DNA from: Tillus elongatus
Taxonomy: Eukaryota; Arthropoda; Insecta; Coleoptera; Cleridae
Length of the DNA: 64,000 nt
Assembly (NCBI GenBank): GCA_964006375.1
Contig: OZ023262.1
Coordinates: forward strand, 197,308,778 to 197,372,777
Direction: 5' to 3'
This document shows, piece by piece, positions 30,906 to 42,145 of the stretch (position 1 is its first letter; every line of letters begins with the position of its first letter). The notes under the pieces were generated by a model that was given only the letters and a program-made list of their open reading frames with translations, searched no databases and was not told the DNA's origin. A program made the translations under genes and the position numbers.

Positions 30906-31239
30906 TAGTATTTTTTTTCTTTCCGTGTTGTAGCCTTGATAATGGACTAAATTATTCCGAAAGCTCGGAAACGTGCGTAGTCCTGGATGCAGTGACTGTA
31001 AGATCCATAAAATATCGGTGATATCCCTGATTCAACTCCCTAGGTGCATTTGCAAACACATCTTAGCATGTTAAATGCTTTTTCACATCGATTTTAGATG
31101 TATGCTACGTGTTTGCTCCAAAGCAGTTTATCGTATAAATATAGGCACAGATATTTATATGTCTTCTGCATCTGCATTTGGTAGCCATTAAGGCTGGCGC
31201 TATTTGGTTTTTAAGTTTGTGACTTTGGTTTTTAAGTTT
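30906..31239. other. No gene recognised
   Basis: AT-rich. Contains a near-tandem GGTTTTTAAGTTTGTGA pair at about 31208 and 31229. Confidence 0.4.
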
Positions 31240-31600
31240 GTGAACAAGCAATTTCGTAAACTACGTGGGATTCGTTTGGAATCGTATCCGTGGCAGTTTT
31301 TATCAGATTTGACAGTTTTTGCTCTGTTGTGAATATGGTATTGATATTGTGGGTTCTAAAAATTCGGCTCATTTCGTCGATGACACCTTCAATGTATGGT
31401 AAAAACGCTGTGTGTTGTTGTGTGGAGTCTGTCTGTTCTTGTTGTTTTGTAGTGGTTTGTTGTTGTGCGTTTCAAATGTTTCGTAGTATGTGATTGCTTT
31501 AGTATCCGTTTTCTAGCAATGTCTGTCTTAAAAAGTTTAACTCCGTCTGTTTATTGTTGTTGCCCGTTAGTCTAAGGGATCGTGTCCCTAGTGTTCGAAC
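31240..31600 (-). pseudogene. Penelope-like fragment (RT/endonuclease junction), second lineage
   Basis: Minus-strand reading gives a Q/N/T-rich stretch and then an ISIPYSQQSKN-like connector. DTIPNESHVVYEIACSQ follows, with VYEIAC corresponding to the GIY motif region. This resembles the region between the RT thumb and GIY-YIG of Penelope elements but differs from PLE-1 and PLE-2. Frame breaks present; boundaries approximate. Confidence 0.5.
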
Positions 31601-31669
31601 CACTGAATTTGGTTGCGATGAGTGATGGCGAAACTGGGCGTTAAGATAACAGTTAGTGTGGGTTCGTCT

Positions 31670-31955
31670 GTCAATGCTGTAAAAATTGAATTCGATTGCA
31701 GAGGAGATAACAAACTCTGCGAAAGTCAAATGTTTACGGCTGTGTTAACTCTGGAACGGTTTTACCAACTGAAGGCAACGACAGTTGCTATTAAACTTCA
31801 ACTAAAAGTTTCAAAAATTCTTACCTTTCATTAGTAATTTTTGAACAAAACGCTGCTAAAAAATATTATAATTACACAATCTGATCTGATCATCAATGAG
31901 ATTCTAATCCACGTCTCTTCGCTCATGAGCCAGCCGTCTAACCCTTAGAATACCG
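31670..31955 (-). mobile_element. SINE-C copy 2
   Basis: Shares CAATGCTGTAAAAA, GGAACGGTTTTA and ACAGTTGCTATTAAA with 15113-15475. The minus-strand head, starting near 31950, reads GTTAGACGGCTGGCTCATGA and then GGATTAGAATCTC, resembling A and B boxes. Confidence 0.55.
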
Positions 31956-32029
31956 TAGGCCTGGTAAGGAAAATGTAATAGAAGGTAGATAACGCATAAT
32001 GGTCTTGAGTTATTTATTTTTAATATATA

Positions 32030-32281
32030 AGGTCTATTTTAGAGGCATTTTAACAAATGAGAAGTGTAGCTTTGTTGTTTCCGCAGATGTGGATTTTTTT
32101 GAAAATAAAAAGTAAAATTTTACCAGAAAAACTGATTCGATTTCCTGGCTAACAAACTTGTCCAAGCCACTTGCAAAGGGAAGTTGATCACCATATTTGG
32201 TCAAAATCGGCCTATTCTTTCTTGAGTTATCGGTGTGATATATACATACATACATGCATATATAAATAAATAAATAAATAA

Positions 32282-32285
<4 letters not shown>
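32030..32285 (-). repeat. TAR family, right flank (reverse orientation)
   Basis: CCAGAAAAACTGATTCGATT, TTTCCTGGCTAACAAACTTG, CAAAATCGGCCTATTC and TGAGTTATCGGTGTGATAT lead into CATA/AAAT repeats and then the TA tract. Confidence 0.85.

Positions 32286-32361
<76 letters not shown>
32286..32361. repeat. (TA)n tract 10
   Basis: TA core of a TAR copy, preceded by an (AAAT)n stretch from about 32262. Confidence 0.98.
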
Positions 32362-32460
32362 AAACTGACCCAGGTGTCTTCTAGGGGGTCTAGTTACACC
32401 CATTCACTAAAATCAGTAGAAGAAGTTTTTCTTGTAGTAGCAGTCACGTTTTAAGCAAAT
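32362..32460 (-). repeat. TAR family, left flank (reverse orientation)
   Basis: GAAACTGACCCAGG, GGGGGTCTAGTTACACCCATT follow the TA core, so this copy keeps both flanks. Confidence 0.75.
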
Positions 32461-33224
32461 TATTTTTTTAAAAGCTTGCGAAAATGATAAAATATTCCTG
32501 TACTACTTTTGCGAGTGTTATCTGTTCTCAAATTCTTTTGATTAAACTGTGTATATGATTTGGCTTATCTAAAGCAATGTTTAAAATTTTACAGTGGTGA
32601 CCTAATCATCTCAAACTTTCTCCCCATTTTATTTAATTCAAAAATCCATGTTAGTATTGCACACAAAACAATAATCACAGGTTCCATTTAATTTATAAGT
32701 AAATTTACTTATAAATTTAAGACTTAAAATGAACAAACATAAGCTGAGTTCAATACCAGTTAAACGTAAATCGAATTTCGCGGATGAGGGAAATGCTAAT
32801 AAGAACAATCAGAGATCTGTAAAATAATGTTTATAAAGTTCGAAACTATTAATTCTCTCTCTCAATTTGCTCCTGAGATGGGAGCGGTAGAGACACTTAT
32901 TTGCTTCAATCACGAAGTTTTGCCCCTATCTGCATCCTCAATGAAATTATATAGTTAGACTTTGAAACTACTTGCACAAGAAATTTAAAGGCTTAACTAC
33001 CATTTGATGGCACGACACATCAAATATGTAGTTGAATGAACTTAAGAGCAATTTTGATCCTTATTAGAAACACTACTCAATGACCCACTTATGGATCCAA
33101 TCGAATTTGATTTTACAGCATAACTAAAATGTACAGTGCTTAATAAAAACAATCAGAGAAAAACAGAAAATGTATTTCAAATATATTTGAACTAGACATA
33201 ACATAAAAAGCCTCGTTCTATGTT
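32461..33224. other. No gene recognised; one perfect palindrome
   Basis: A 28-bp perfect palindrome lies at 32690-32717 (centre AAATTT, arms ending AATTTATAAGT and ACTTATAAATT). Otherwise featureless AT-rich DNA. Confidence 0.6.
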
Positions 33225-33698
33225 TCTTTTAGGACATTTTTCTTTAAAAAAAGCACTAGTAGAATGGTGACGATGGTGGGACTTTCGTAATTTTTTTCAA
33301 ATGAGTCCGATTTAGAATTATCCAAAGAGCCTCGGTGGTTCAGTGGTAAGAACCTGTGCCTCTGAACCGAAGGGTACCGGGTTCGATCCCAGGGTTCTCC
33401 TTTCACTTTTTCAGTACATACTGTACAATTAACATCAACCGAGGTTGTGCATTGTATTTGAGCAAGTTGAATCTCTGAAATCTCCGCCCTTCGAAGGGGG
33501 TGTAAAGCCGTAGGGTCCCTGTCGATGGGCAAGTTAACGATCCCCACCCTTCGTGCAGAAAGGCAGGGGGTTCGGCAAAATTTCCAGGATAGTAAGGTGA
33601 AACTGCTCCCTGGCGTCGGTTGTTGGGCATAGACGCGGAAATAGGCCGACGTTAAAGAAAAAACCCATATCCAAGGCCCGTTTGTATTTTTATATGTT

Positions 33699-33703
<5 letters not shown>
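33225..33703 (+). repeat. TAR family, left flank, split by SINE-A
   Basis: TAR modules TTCAAATGAGTCCGATTTAG and then ACCCATATCCAAGGCCC are separated by SINE-A (33329-33663). The TA core follows. Confidence 0.8.
33329..33663 (+). mobile_element. SINE-A copy 1: tRNA-derived SINE
   Basis: The head GCCTCGGTGGTTCAGTGGTA (A box) and GGGTTCGATCCC (B box) are spaced as in a tRNA gene. A body of about 260 bp ends in GTTAAAGAAAAAA. A second copy lies at 41694-42042 in reverse. A short non-tRNA body and A-rich 3' end fit a LINE-mobilised SINE. Confidence 0.85.

Positions 33704-33768
<65 letters not shown>
33704..33768. repeat. (TA)n tract 11
   Basis: TA core of the preceding TAR left flank. Confidence 0.98.
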
Positions 33769-33771
<3 letters not shown>

Positions 33772-34172
33772 TAGGGTTCGGATTTTACGAGTAGCAGATT
33801 TAACGAACTTCTCATTTAACAAGAAAATTTTGGTGATTTGAATGGACTTGTGTAAGAGACAATGCTAAAATGTTTTTGATTTAACGAGACCGCTTCTCAG
33901 GCGATTTCGGTTTTAGTGAGGTAATTATTACGCCGACCCGTCCACATTTTTATTGGGACACATAGATGTGCAAAGGTAAACAAGACGACTTTGTATTTAT
34001 GTGAATTTCGTTGTCTCTCTACCTATGATGAAATGACCGTTCAGGCACCCTAGGACTAGATGCACATGTTTTTTGATTGAGACATGGCACTAATGGGTAA
34101 TAAATTTCACTGTACACAACATAAGCGAAAATATTTATGGGTTCTTCCACTCAGGCAATGATAGAGTCCCTC
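33769..34172 (+). mobile_element. Possible pogo/Tigger-like left end
   Basis: TA|CAGTAGGGTTCGGATTTTA is followed by repeated GATTTAACGA-like motifs (33797 and 33878), as in pogo/Tigger termini. No right end or transposase was found, so this is a tentative call. Confidence 0.35.
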
Positions 34173-34174
34173 TT

Positions 34175-35115
34175 ACATTTTATTTGTTCTGTGTTCATTA
34201 AATAATTTTTCCACTAGCAATCCGAATAGCTTTTATATTAATCCATGTTTTTAATTTACTCTAATTCTATACTATATCTATTTTTACTTAAGGTAAATTT
34301 TATTAATCTATTTACTAAGAAATTTAAATCGGCAGTTTTTTGTGCAAACGTATTAGATGAGTCATTTGGAAATTTAACTTAGAGTGGTAGTTACGTTAAG
34401 AAATCCGATTTGCAGCAAACTTTTTGGACAAAAAATAATTTAAAAAGTTTGTCTGGTAATATCAAAGATAAAGATAAAGTCACCGAAATGTCGGGTATCT
34501 ATGAGATAAGTTGTAAAGATTGTCATCCTAAATACGTTGGGCAGACTAAAATAATCATTGAGACCAGATTCAGGGAACATCTGGCACAGTTGAGATACGG
34601 TAGTGTAGACAAGTCATGCGTTACACAACATACTCGGGATAATAACCACCATATAGATAAATAAAATCTGGTGACTTATCAAAAATATTAGAAAACCAGC
34701 GAAGATAGATGCGTACGAAAGTATTTATATTTCTAAGGCAATAAAAAACAAAAGTTCCTTAACACAAACACCACCACTGATTTATATCTCTTTGTTTACG
34801 CTCTATTTTTCATATACAAGATGTTCGGAAACTTGACAAGTAATGTTATAACTGAAGTTCAAAAATGTCGTCCGGCAATTAAAGGACAATACATAGAAAA
34901 TTTGCCTGCGATTTCGTCTCCCCCCTCGGTATCGGTCTTTACCTAACACTCAATATAAAAGGTGATGTGTAGTTGTAAGTAGTTTAGAATTTTTAATCCT
35001 CTGATGACGCTAACTTTGTTAGTGAAACGATTATCAGGGCTTTAAAAGATGTGTTGCGGTGATTTGGGTTCTCCAAGTGTACTTATCAGTGCTCATCACA
35101 GGTTCCAATGTTCAC
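34175..35115 (+). mobile_element. PLE-2: 3' part of a Penelope-like element
   Basis: Endonuclease gene followed by a terminal block at about 34985-35110 (GACGCTAACTTTGTTAGTGA, GGTTCTCCAAGTGTACTTAT), the same block as at 11455 and 47160. The RT is absent: 5' truncated. Confidence 0.78.
34320..34664 (+). pseudogene. GIY-YIG endonuclease domain of PLE-2
   Basis: The open frame 34410-34664 contains SGIYEISCKDC, then YVGQTK and ETRFREHLAQLRYG. These are the GIY and YVG (YIG-type) motifs and the catalytic arginine helix. C-x-x-C before YVGQT is the zinc-knuckle-like CKDC typical of Penelope endonucleases. The domain ends TRDNNHHIDK with a stop. Upstream coding sequence continues in frame to about 34320 but has a stop near 34380. 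In the family this domain nicks target DNA to start reverse transcription. Confidence 0.85.
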
Positions 35116-35250
35116 TTAGTATTTCAGATTGTAGAATTTGAATAGGAAATAAATAATAATAATTATTATTATTATAATAATAAGAATGTTTAACTGAATT
35201 GTTTTGGAATGTAATTGTATTCCCTAATAAGCGAAACTAGTCTCCTTGTT

Positions 35251-35481
35251 ACATACTGACTTGGAGACTACTTCTCTGGCTTCACTGTTGGTTTTCGTTT
35301 TTGTAGGCGAAAGACGTAGCCTTACGAATTCTGGATGTTCTAGGATGTTCTTCAACGTTTCAAACATCCAGAATTCGTAAGGGCCACTTACTCCAGTTAG
35401 CTTACACGCTGGCTACGTCCTTCACATACAAAAACGAAAACCAACAGTGAAGCCAGAGAAGTAGTCTCCAAGTCTGTATGC
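35251..35481. mobile_element. Foldback MITE (FBK family, type copy)
   Basis: GGAGACTACTTCTCTGGCTT on the left is mirrored by AAGCCAGAGAAGTAGTCTCC on the right. Inner arms continue with TTACGAATTCTGGATG and CATCCAGAATTCGTAA. The whole folds into a hairpin of about 230 bp with a short loop and one asymmetric bulge. The flank to 35520 carries GTAAGGGCAACAACAAT, shared with fragments elsewhere. Confidence 0.85.
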
Positions 35482-36069
35482 AGTATAAGTTTCACCAAGT
35501 AAGGGCAACAACAATCAATGAATAGTCTCCTTGTTATCTTATGTTTAGGTGTATTACCAATATTAACTAGAATGTTTGGTTTCTAAGCTTTTAGATAGCC
35601 ATATACAGGCTGCCACAGAACAAACTATAATGCATAGCACCACGTGATAGGGAATCAAAAACAGTAAAAAAAGTTCAAATTCGCTGATGTCAGATCGTGT
35701 TCAGTTTTCAAGTTACAGGTTGCTGAAATATTTTTTTAAATACATTTTTGAGTACTTTAATTTCGTGCGATTGTAAAGAAATAATTGAACCGAAATTAGT
35801 GCACAGTATACCTTTGTACTATTTTGTGTCAGAATATGAAGTTTATTTCGCATCCAGTGGCAAAGTTAAGATGATTCACATCTTTAATTTGGAAAAATAA
35901 GATTGTTTCACCCTGTAATTATTAGATGACAATATTCTCATTGGAAAATGCCAGTAGCAGGTAGCAGGGTATGATTTTATGAAACGAAACAAATTAGGTA
36001 ACTCTCTAATTAATACTGTAATAATCTATTCAAAGTTTGTCGTGTTTCTAATTACCTACGTATTTAGTT

Positions 36070-36860
<791 letters not shown>

Positions 36861-37111
36861 GTATACAATTTTTGTCGCATTTTCGTAAAAAGTTAATAAA
36901 GCTCAATATATCCATTATTATACAATATATGAAAAAATATTATACACATTAATTATTGGGTGTCTTGAGCTACATCTTAATTTTTTTCCACAATCACAGA
37001 GTGGCCCATAAGTCGTTAGTGATATTAATTTTTTTTTAAAATCAAACACGCCTTATGTTATTGCATTTTAGCATTTTCCATCGAAATATGATGCATGTTT
37101 GTAAGAAAAGA

Positions 37112-37353
37112 AAATCTGGACGCAGCAAGTGCGTTACGGTAGCGAATATTGATCAAATGCTTGACATTTAAACAGCTCAATCTGCTATTAACCTATAAGA
37201 TTGACCAATAAACGAGTTTTTTCCGGAACACTTTAAGTTTACTTTCGGAATTTTTTGTTACATTTTCAAACAATAAAGTTATTTTGATGAAACTTGGCAC
37301 ATTGTTTTTACTGTATAAACGTTTTTATGAAAATTCACTACCATAACGCACTT
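37112..37353 (+). mobile_element. Short TAR-end MITE
   Basis: CTGGACGCAGCAAGTGCGTT at the left and AACGCACTT at 37345-37353 are inverted, as are GTAGCGAATATTGAT and the AAAATTCACTAC block. A deletion derivative carrying only TAR ends, about 240 bp. Confidence 0.75.
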
Positions 37354-37956
37354 GTCAGTACGGCATACTAATTGCAGTGAAAATACACCTATAAAGTAAT
37401 ACGGCTATGGTAGCCAGGCTCGCAAAACTAAGTGAGATGTAAAACACGCTTTTTACACGGGTCGCAATCCCGTTGCGGAACCAAGTACTATGTTGTCACG
37501 GCAGCTCCAAATAACACAGAGTGTTAAAAAATATAGACTGTATACAACCAACTAACAATTTAGTAAACTGTCAGCCTTGGTCCATTTTTACCCTAATATA
37601 CGGAAAATATGTAAGGCTAGATGCATTCTCACCACAATTAGAACCGTAGACCGGTTTTGCTCTAATTAGAGCTCGTCAGTACGGCATGCTAATTGCAGCG
37701 AAAATACACCTATAAACTAATACGGCTATGATAGCCAGCCTTCCAACACTAAGTGAGATGTAAGACACGAAGCAGGTGCCGCCACCTCGTTGCGAAACCA
37801 AGTAGTATGTTGTCACGGCAGCTCCAAATAACACAGAATGTTAAAGAATAGAGACTGTATACAACCAAATAACAATTTAGTAAATTGTCAGCCCTGGCCC
37901 ATTTCTATCCTAATATAGGGACAAAGTAGGCTAGATACATTCTCACCACTTAGTGT
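37354..37956 (+). repeat. Tandem repeat, 321-bp unit, two copies
   Basis: GTCAGTACGGCATACTAATT at 37354 recurs as GTCAGTACGGCATGCTAATT at 37675, period 321 bp. Shared markers inside are TGTTGTCACGGCAGCTCCAA and GACTGTATACAACCAA. The second unit stops near 37956, where the array turns around. Confidence 0.92.
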
Positions 37957-38024
37957 TGGAAGGCTGGCTACCATATCCGTACTAATTTATAGGTGTATTT
38001 TTGCTGCGATTAGTTTGCCGTACT
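37957..38024 (-). repeat. Inverted unit of the 321-bp repeat, part 1
   Basis: CTTAGTGTTGGAAGGCTGGC onward is the reverse complement of the first 75 bp of the unit. It continues at 40891 after the RTE insertion. Confidence 0.9.
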
Positions 38025-40880
38025 TTTTCTTCTTCAAGTGCCGTCGCCTCTTAGAAGGTTGGGTATCATCATCGCTACCCTCACTTTTGATGCTGCAGCT
38101 CTGAACAACTCAACGGAACTACAGTTGTACCATTTTCTCAGGTTATTTAGCCAGGAAATATGTATTCTTCATCTGCTTCTCTTTTCCCGTATCTTTCCCT
38201 GCATAATATTCTGCAACAATACATATTTCTCTCCTCTCATCACGTGGCCCAGATATTGCAGATTCCTTATTTTAATTGTGTTCAATATCTCATCCTTCCC
38301 AGTACCTGCTCATTTGTTACCATGTCTACCCATCTAATCCTCAAGATCCTTCTATATGACCACATCTCAAATGCCTCCAGTCGATCACTTATATCTTTCT
38401 TTAACGTCTATGATTCCATCGCCTATAGCAACACCGAGAAAACGTAGCATCTCAATATTCTGACTCTAAGTTGTAAGTTAAGATCCCTACTGCATAACAC
38501 GCTTCTCATTCTGTTAAATATGGTTCTGGCTTGTCCAATTCTTGATTTAATTTCTCCAGTGTACTCATTATTTTCATTGACAGTTGTTCCCAGGTATCTG
38601 TACTTACTGACTTTCTCTACGCGTTCTTAGTTGATCCATAGGTTTTCCTGTTGCTGAACTGATTTTTCAATGGTCATAAATTTGGGCTTTTTGATAGTTA
38701 AGGTAAGTCCGCTCTCCTCGCTACTCGTCACTACTTGATCTACTAAGCTCTGTAAATTTTCTATTGTTTCGGCAATGAGTATGGTGTCGTCTGCATACCG
38801 GATATTGTTAATGAGTATTCCATTGACCTTTACTCCTATTGTTGTTCCTTCCAGCGCTCTCTGAATGATTTCTTCCGAGTAAAGATTAAACAATAGTGGC
38901 GATAGTACACCTCCTTGCCTTACACCACGTTGTATTTTTAATTCTTCTGAGAGTTCATTGTCCATCTTGATATTAGCCGTCTGGCTGTAGTATAAATTAT
39001 TTATTATTCTAATATCTTTCATGTCTATATTTTTACTTTTAAGTAACTGAATGAGGTGCTTGTGGCGGACTCTATCAAATGCTTTGTTGTAGTCAAGGAA
39101 ACAGACATACATCGGCTGATTGATCCCATGCATCTCTGAGTCAACACATTGAAGGCAAACAAGGCTTCTCTTGTTCCCATTGAATTTCTGAAGCCAAATT
39201 GGGTTTCGCTAATATCTTGTTCTAATTTCCTAAAAGTTCTCTGGTGTATTATCTTTAGGAATATTTTGAGAGCGTGACTCATTAGACAGATGGTTCGGCG
39301 GTCGCTACATTCTTTAGCATTAACGTTTTTTGGTAATTTAATGAAGGTCGATCTAAGCCATTCACGGGGAATGATTCCTGTGTTGTATATTGTGTTAAAT
39401 AGTTCCACCAATATGCCCATTTGATCTTCTGTGATGAGTTTAATTATTTCTGCTGGAATTTCGTCGGGTCCTGGAGCTTTATTAGACTTTGCCATTTTTA
39501 CCGTGTGCATTACCTCTTCCTTTGTTATTGTTGGGCCCAAATCTCCTTCTGTGTCCTTTTCTACTATCTATTGTTGTCTGTCATCGTCGAATAGTTCCTA
39601 GATATACTCCTTCCATCTTGTCAGCTTCCCTGCAGTGTCTGGGATTATTTTGCCATCTCTGTCCAGCAAAACATTGCCTTGGTTTTGCATTTTTATACCA
39701 GTCACCTCCCTATTTTTTATAGAGGTTAAGATTATCGTGTTTTTTGTCAAAACTTCTATCTCCACACATTTTCTCTGTACCACTTTTCTTTGGCTTCACG
39801 TATTCTTTTTCTTATCTCACAATGTATAGGGTTATATGCATTGTTGTCTATGTTTTTGTACGTTCTTCTTTCTTCCATTAGTTTTAAAACTTTGTCAGTT
39901 ATCCATGGTTTTTGTTTGTGCACAGTATTCTGTTTGCAGTAACTCTTTTGTTGAATTCGTTATCGTGGTTTGGATGGTATCCCATATTATGTTTAGCTCT
40001 TCATTCGGTTCAGCTCTGATTTTACTTAGTTCGTTGTTAATATTCTTGGTCAATTGTTCTCCCATTAATGGGCTTTTAAAGTTTAAGGTTGGAAGATATT
40101 TTTTATTTTGTTGGGATTTTGGCTTTTTCAGTCGTACTCTGAGCCTTACTATTACTGGATTATGATTTGTTGCTGCATCTGCTCCAGGATAAGCCTCAGC
40201 CGACATTATGAAGTTTCGGTACCTTTTATTAATTAAGGCGTAATCAATTTGATTCCTAACTATGTGTTTGGTGTTATCAGCGGGTGATTTCCAAGTATAA
40301 AGCCAGGCAGTTTAAAGTATGTGTTTGTAATCATTTTGTCTTGCTCTTGACAGAACTGTGTCAATCTATCCCCCCTTTCATTTCTTGTGCCCAACCCAAA
40401 ATCACCAATAAGATCTTCTACTTTCCCCTTTCCAACTTTTGCGTTAAAGGCTCCCATTATTATCGTTATATCCCTGCACTTTCTGACATCCAGAGCTTGT
40501 TAAATTTCATTATAGAATTGTTATATTTCTTCCTCACTCTTATCGGAAGTGGGGGCGTATACTTAAATGATGTTAAGTATTTTTTGGGTTGTTGTTGTTG
40601 CTCTTATGATCATTACTCTATCTGAAATGGGGATGAAGCCAGTTATAGCTTGACAAAAGTTACCTTCCACCACAATCGCTACTCCGTTTCGGTGATTTGC
40701 GTCGTTGTTACCCGAGTAGTAAATCTTTGACTGATTAATCTTCATTTCGCCTGAATTAGGCCATCTAGTTTCACTGAGTCCCATTATGTTCACATTAAGT
40801 CGCTGCATTTATTGAAGTACGTTGTGAATTTTACCTGCTTTGAACATGGATATGATGTTCTATGCACCGATCCTTATGTC
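38025..40880 (-). mobile_element. RTE-like LINE with a 10-bp target duplication
   Basis: TTGCCGTACT at 38015-38024 is repeated at 40881-40890. Removing the element and one copy restores the 321-bp repeat, so this is a clean insertion of about 2.86 kb. The 3' end (left) is TTCTTCTTC-like when read on the plus strand. It encodes an endonuclease and an RT on the minus strand. Confidence 0.88.
38627..40808 (-). pseudogene. RTE-type endonuclease / reverse transcriptase
   Basis: Endonuclease at the 5' side: MQRLNVNIMGLSETRWP (40808 downward; the ETRW active-site region) and MGAFNAKVGKG followed by GTRNERGDRL (40457). RT follows: MGPTITKEEVMHTVKMAKSN with KAPGPDEIPAEI (39540), ISETQFGFRNSMGT, then FLDYNKAFDRVRHKHLI, QRGVRQGGVLSPLLFNLYS and the catalytic NNIRYADDTILIAE (38800-38840 region). 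This pattern is that of the RTE clade. Frame changes near 39130 and 40250 and stops between the endonuclease pieces make it inactive. In the family, the endonuclease nicks the target and the RT copies the RNA in place. Confidence 0.88.
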
Positions 40881-41146
40881 TTGCCGTACTGATGAACTCT
40901 AATTAGAGCGAAACCGGTCTACGGTTCTAATTTTGATGAGAATGCATCTAGCCTTACATACTTTGTCCCTATATTAGGGCAGAAATGGACCAGGGCTGAC
41001 AGTTTACTAATTTGTTTGTTGGTTGTATACAGTCTTTATTTTTAACACTCTGTGTTATTTGAAGCTGGCGTGACAACATACTACTTGGTTCCGCAACGAG
41101 GTGGCGGCACTTACTTTATGTCTTATATCTCACTTAGTGTTAGAGC
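40881..41146 (-). repeat. Inverted unit of the 321-bp repeat, part 2
   Basis: GAACTCTAATTAGAGCGAAA to TCTCACTTAGTGTTAGAG completes one reverse-oriented unit, including TGACAACATACTACTTGG. Confidence 0.9.
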
Positions 41147-41189
41147 ACTTATTGACGCACGTATACGTTTGGGAGAAGCTGGCTGCTTC

Positions 41190-41690
41190 TAAAAAGCAAA
41201 GCTGATATTGGAGCTCCCAGAACTCGTCGTTCTATTGCAAATGAAGAAGCTGTATTGCAAATAGTAGAAAATAATTCGAGAATAAGCACCGCAAGACTAA
41301 GTGCTGTACCGAATGTTAAGCGTGATTTAATAAGGCAAGTCGATTGACAGGCGAACTGTATCGATTTTTTTTGAACTGAACACTTTATTAAAAGATGTCC
41401 CATTGGATATTATTAGACGAATGTACTACATGCATCACGGCGTGCCAGCTCCCCTTTTTCAAAGGGCAAGCATTTTTGCAAAGGAGATTTTGAAATAGGT
41501 GGATTGTTCGTAGTGGGCCCATACCATGGCCAGCTCATATTCCGTAGAAATAAATAGTGAAATGCAATTATGGAACAGAATTGTGGAGTCTGCTGGTAGA
41601 TTTCGTGATAGTCCGAAAATAACACGAAAATTGGAAATGTGTATTCGTGGTCACCAAATTTAACATCTTCTTTAGGGCTAAGTATCTTAC
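41190..41690 (+). pseudogene. Mar-5 transposase 3' half
   Basis: Plus-strand pieces: APRTRRSIANEEAVLQIVEN and NSRISTARLSAVPNVKRD (41205-41330, linker and second helix-turn-helix). Then DIIRRMYYMHHGVPAPLFQR (41410-41470) sits where the catalytic D block would be; HHG stands in place of HDG, so the aspartate is lost. A GPIPWPA-like block lies near 41515. Stops throughout. The N-terminal half is missing or displaced by the insertions. Confidence 0.72.
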
Positions 41691-41693
41691 ATT

Positions 41694-42042
41694 TTTTTTT
41701 GTTCTTTAACGTCGGCCTACTTCCGCGATTATGGCCAATCACCGTCACCAGGGAGTAGTTTTAACTCACTGTCCTGGAAATTTAGCTGAACCCCTGCCTT
41801 TCTGTAAAGAGGGTAGGGATCTGTAACGTGCCCAACATCACATGGATGCGGGACCGAGAACTTTGCGGCCTCTTCAAAAGGCGGAACATGCAGACATTCA
41901 CCTTGCTCAAAGATAATGCCACAACCTCGGTTGATATTTTTTGTACAGTATATACTGAAATAGTGAAAGGAGAACCCTGGGATTGAACCCAGTACCCTTC
42001 GGTTCAGAGGCACACGTTCATACCACTGAACCATCGAGGCGC
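41694..42042 (-). mobile_element. SINE-A copy 2
   Basis: Reverse-oriented copy with head GGATTGAACCCAGT (B box complement) and CATACCACTGAACCATCGAG (A box complement). Flanked by a near-perfect 11-bp duplication, TATCTTACATT (41683-41693) and TACCTTACATT (42043-42053). Inserted into the 3' part of Mar-5. Confidence 0.9.
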
Positions 42043-42145
42043 TACCTTACATTAAAAACGAAATTAGTATATATGAACTTTTTTATTGGTTTTTGGGTCT
42101 CTATCGCGTGGTGCTATGCATTGTAGTTTGTTATATGACACCCTG

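Noticed and set aside
31560..31620. Possible tRNA (TAGTCTAAGGG... GTTCGAACCACTG)
   Set aside because: No cloverleaf can be formed; the sequence reads as Penelope-like coding DNA on the other strand.
32690..32717. Perfect 28-bp palindrome as an operator or terminator
   Set aside because: AT-only composition makes such a palindrome fairly likely in this DNA, and there is no gene nearby.
37354..37956. CRISPR-like array
   Set aside because: Only two units of 321 bp, no short repeat/spacer pattern, and the genome is eukaryotic.
38038..40625. Plus-strand open frames over the RTE element
   Set aside because: They are antisense shadows of the minus-strand endonuclease and reverse transcriptase.
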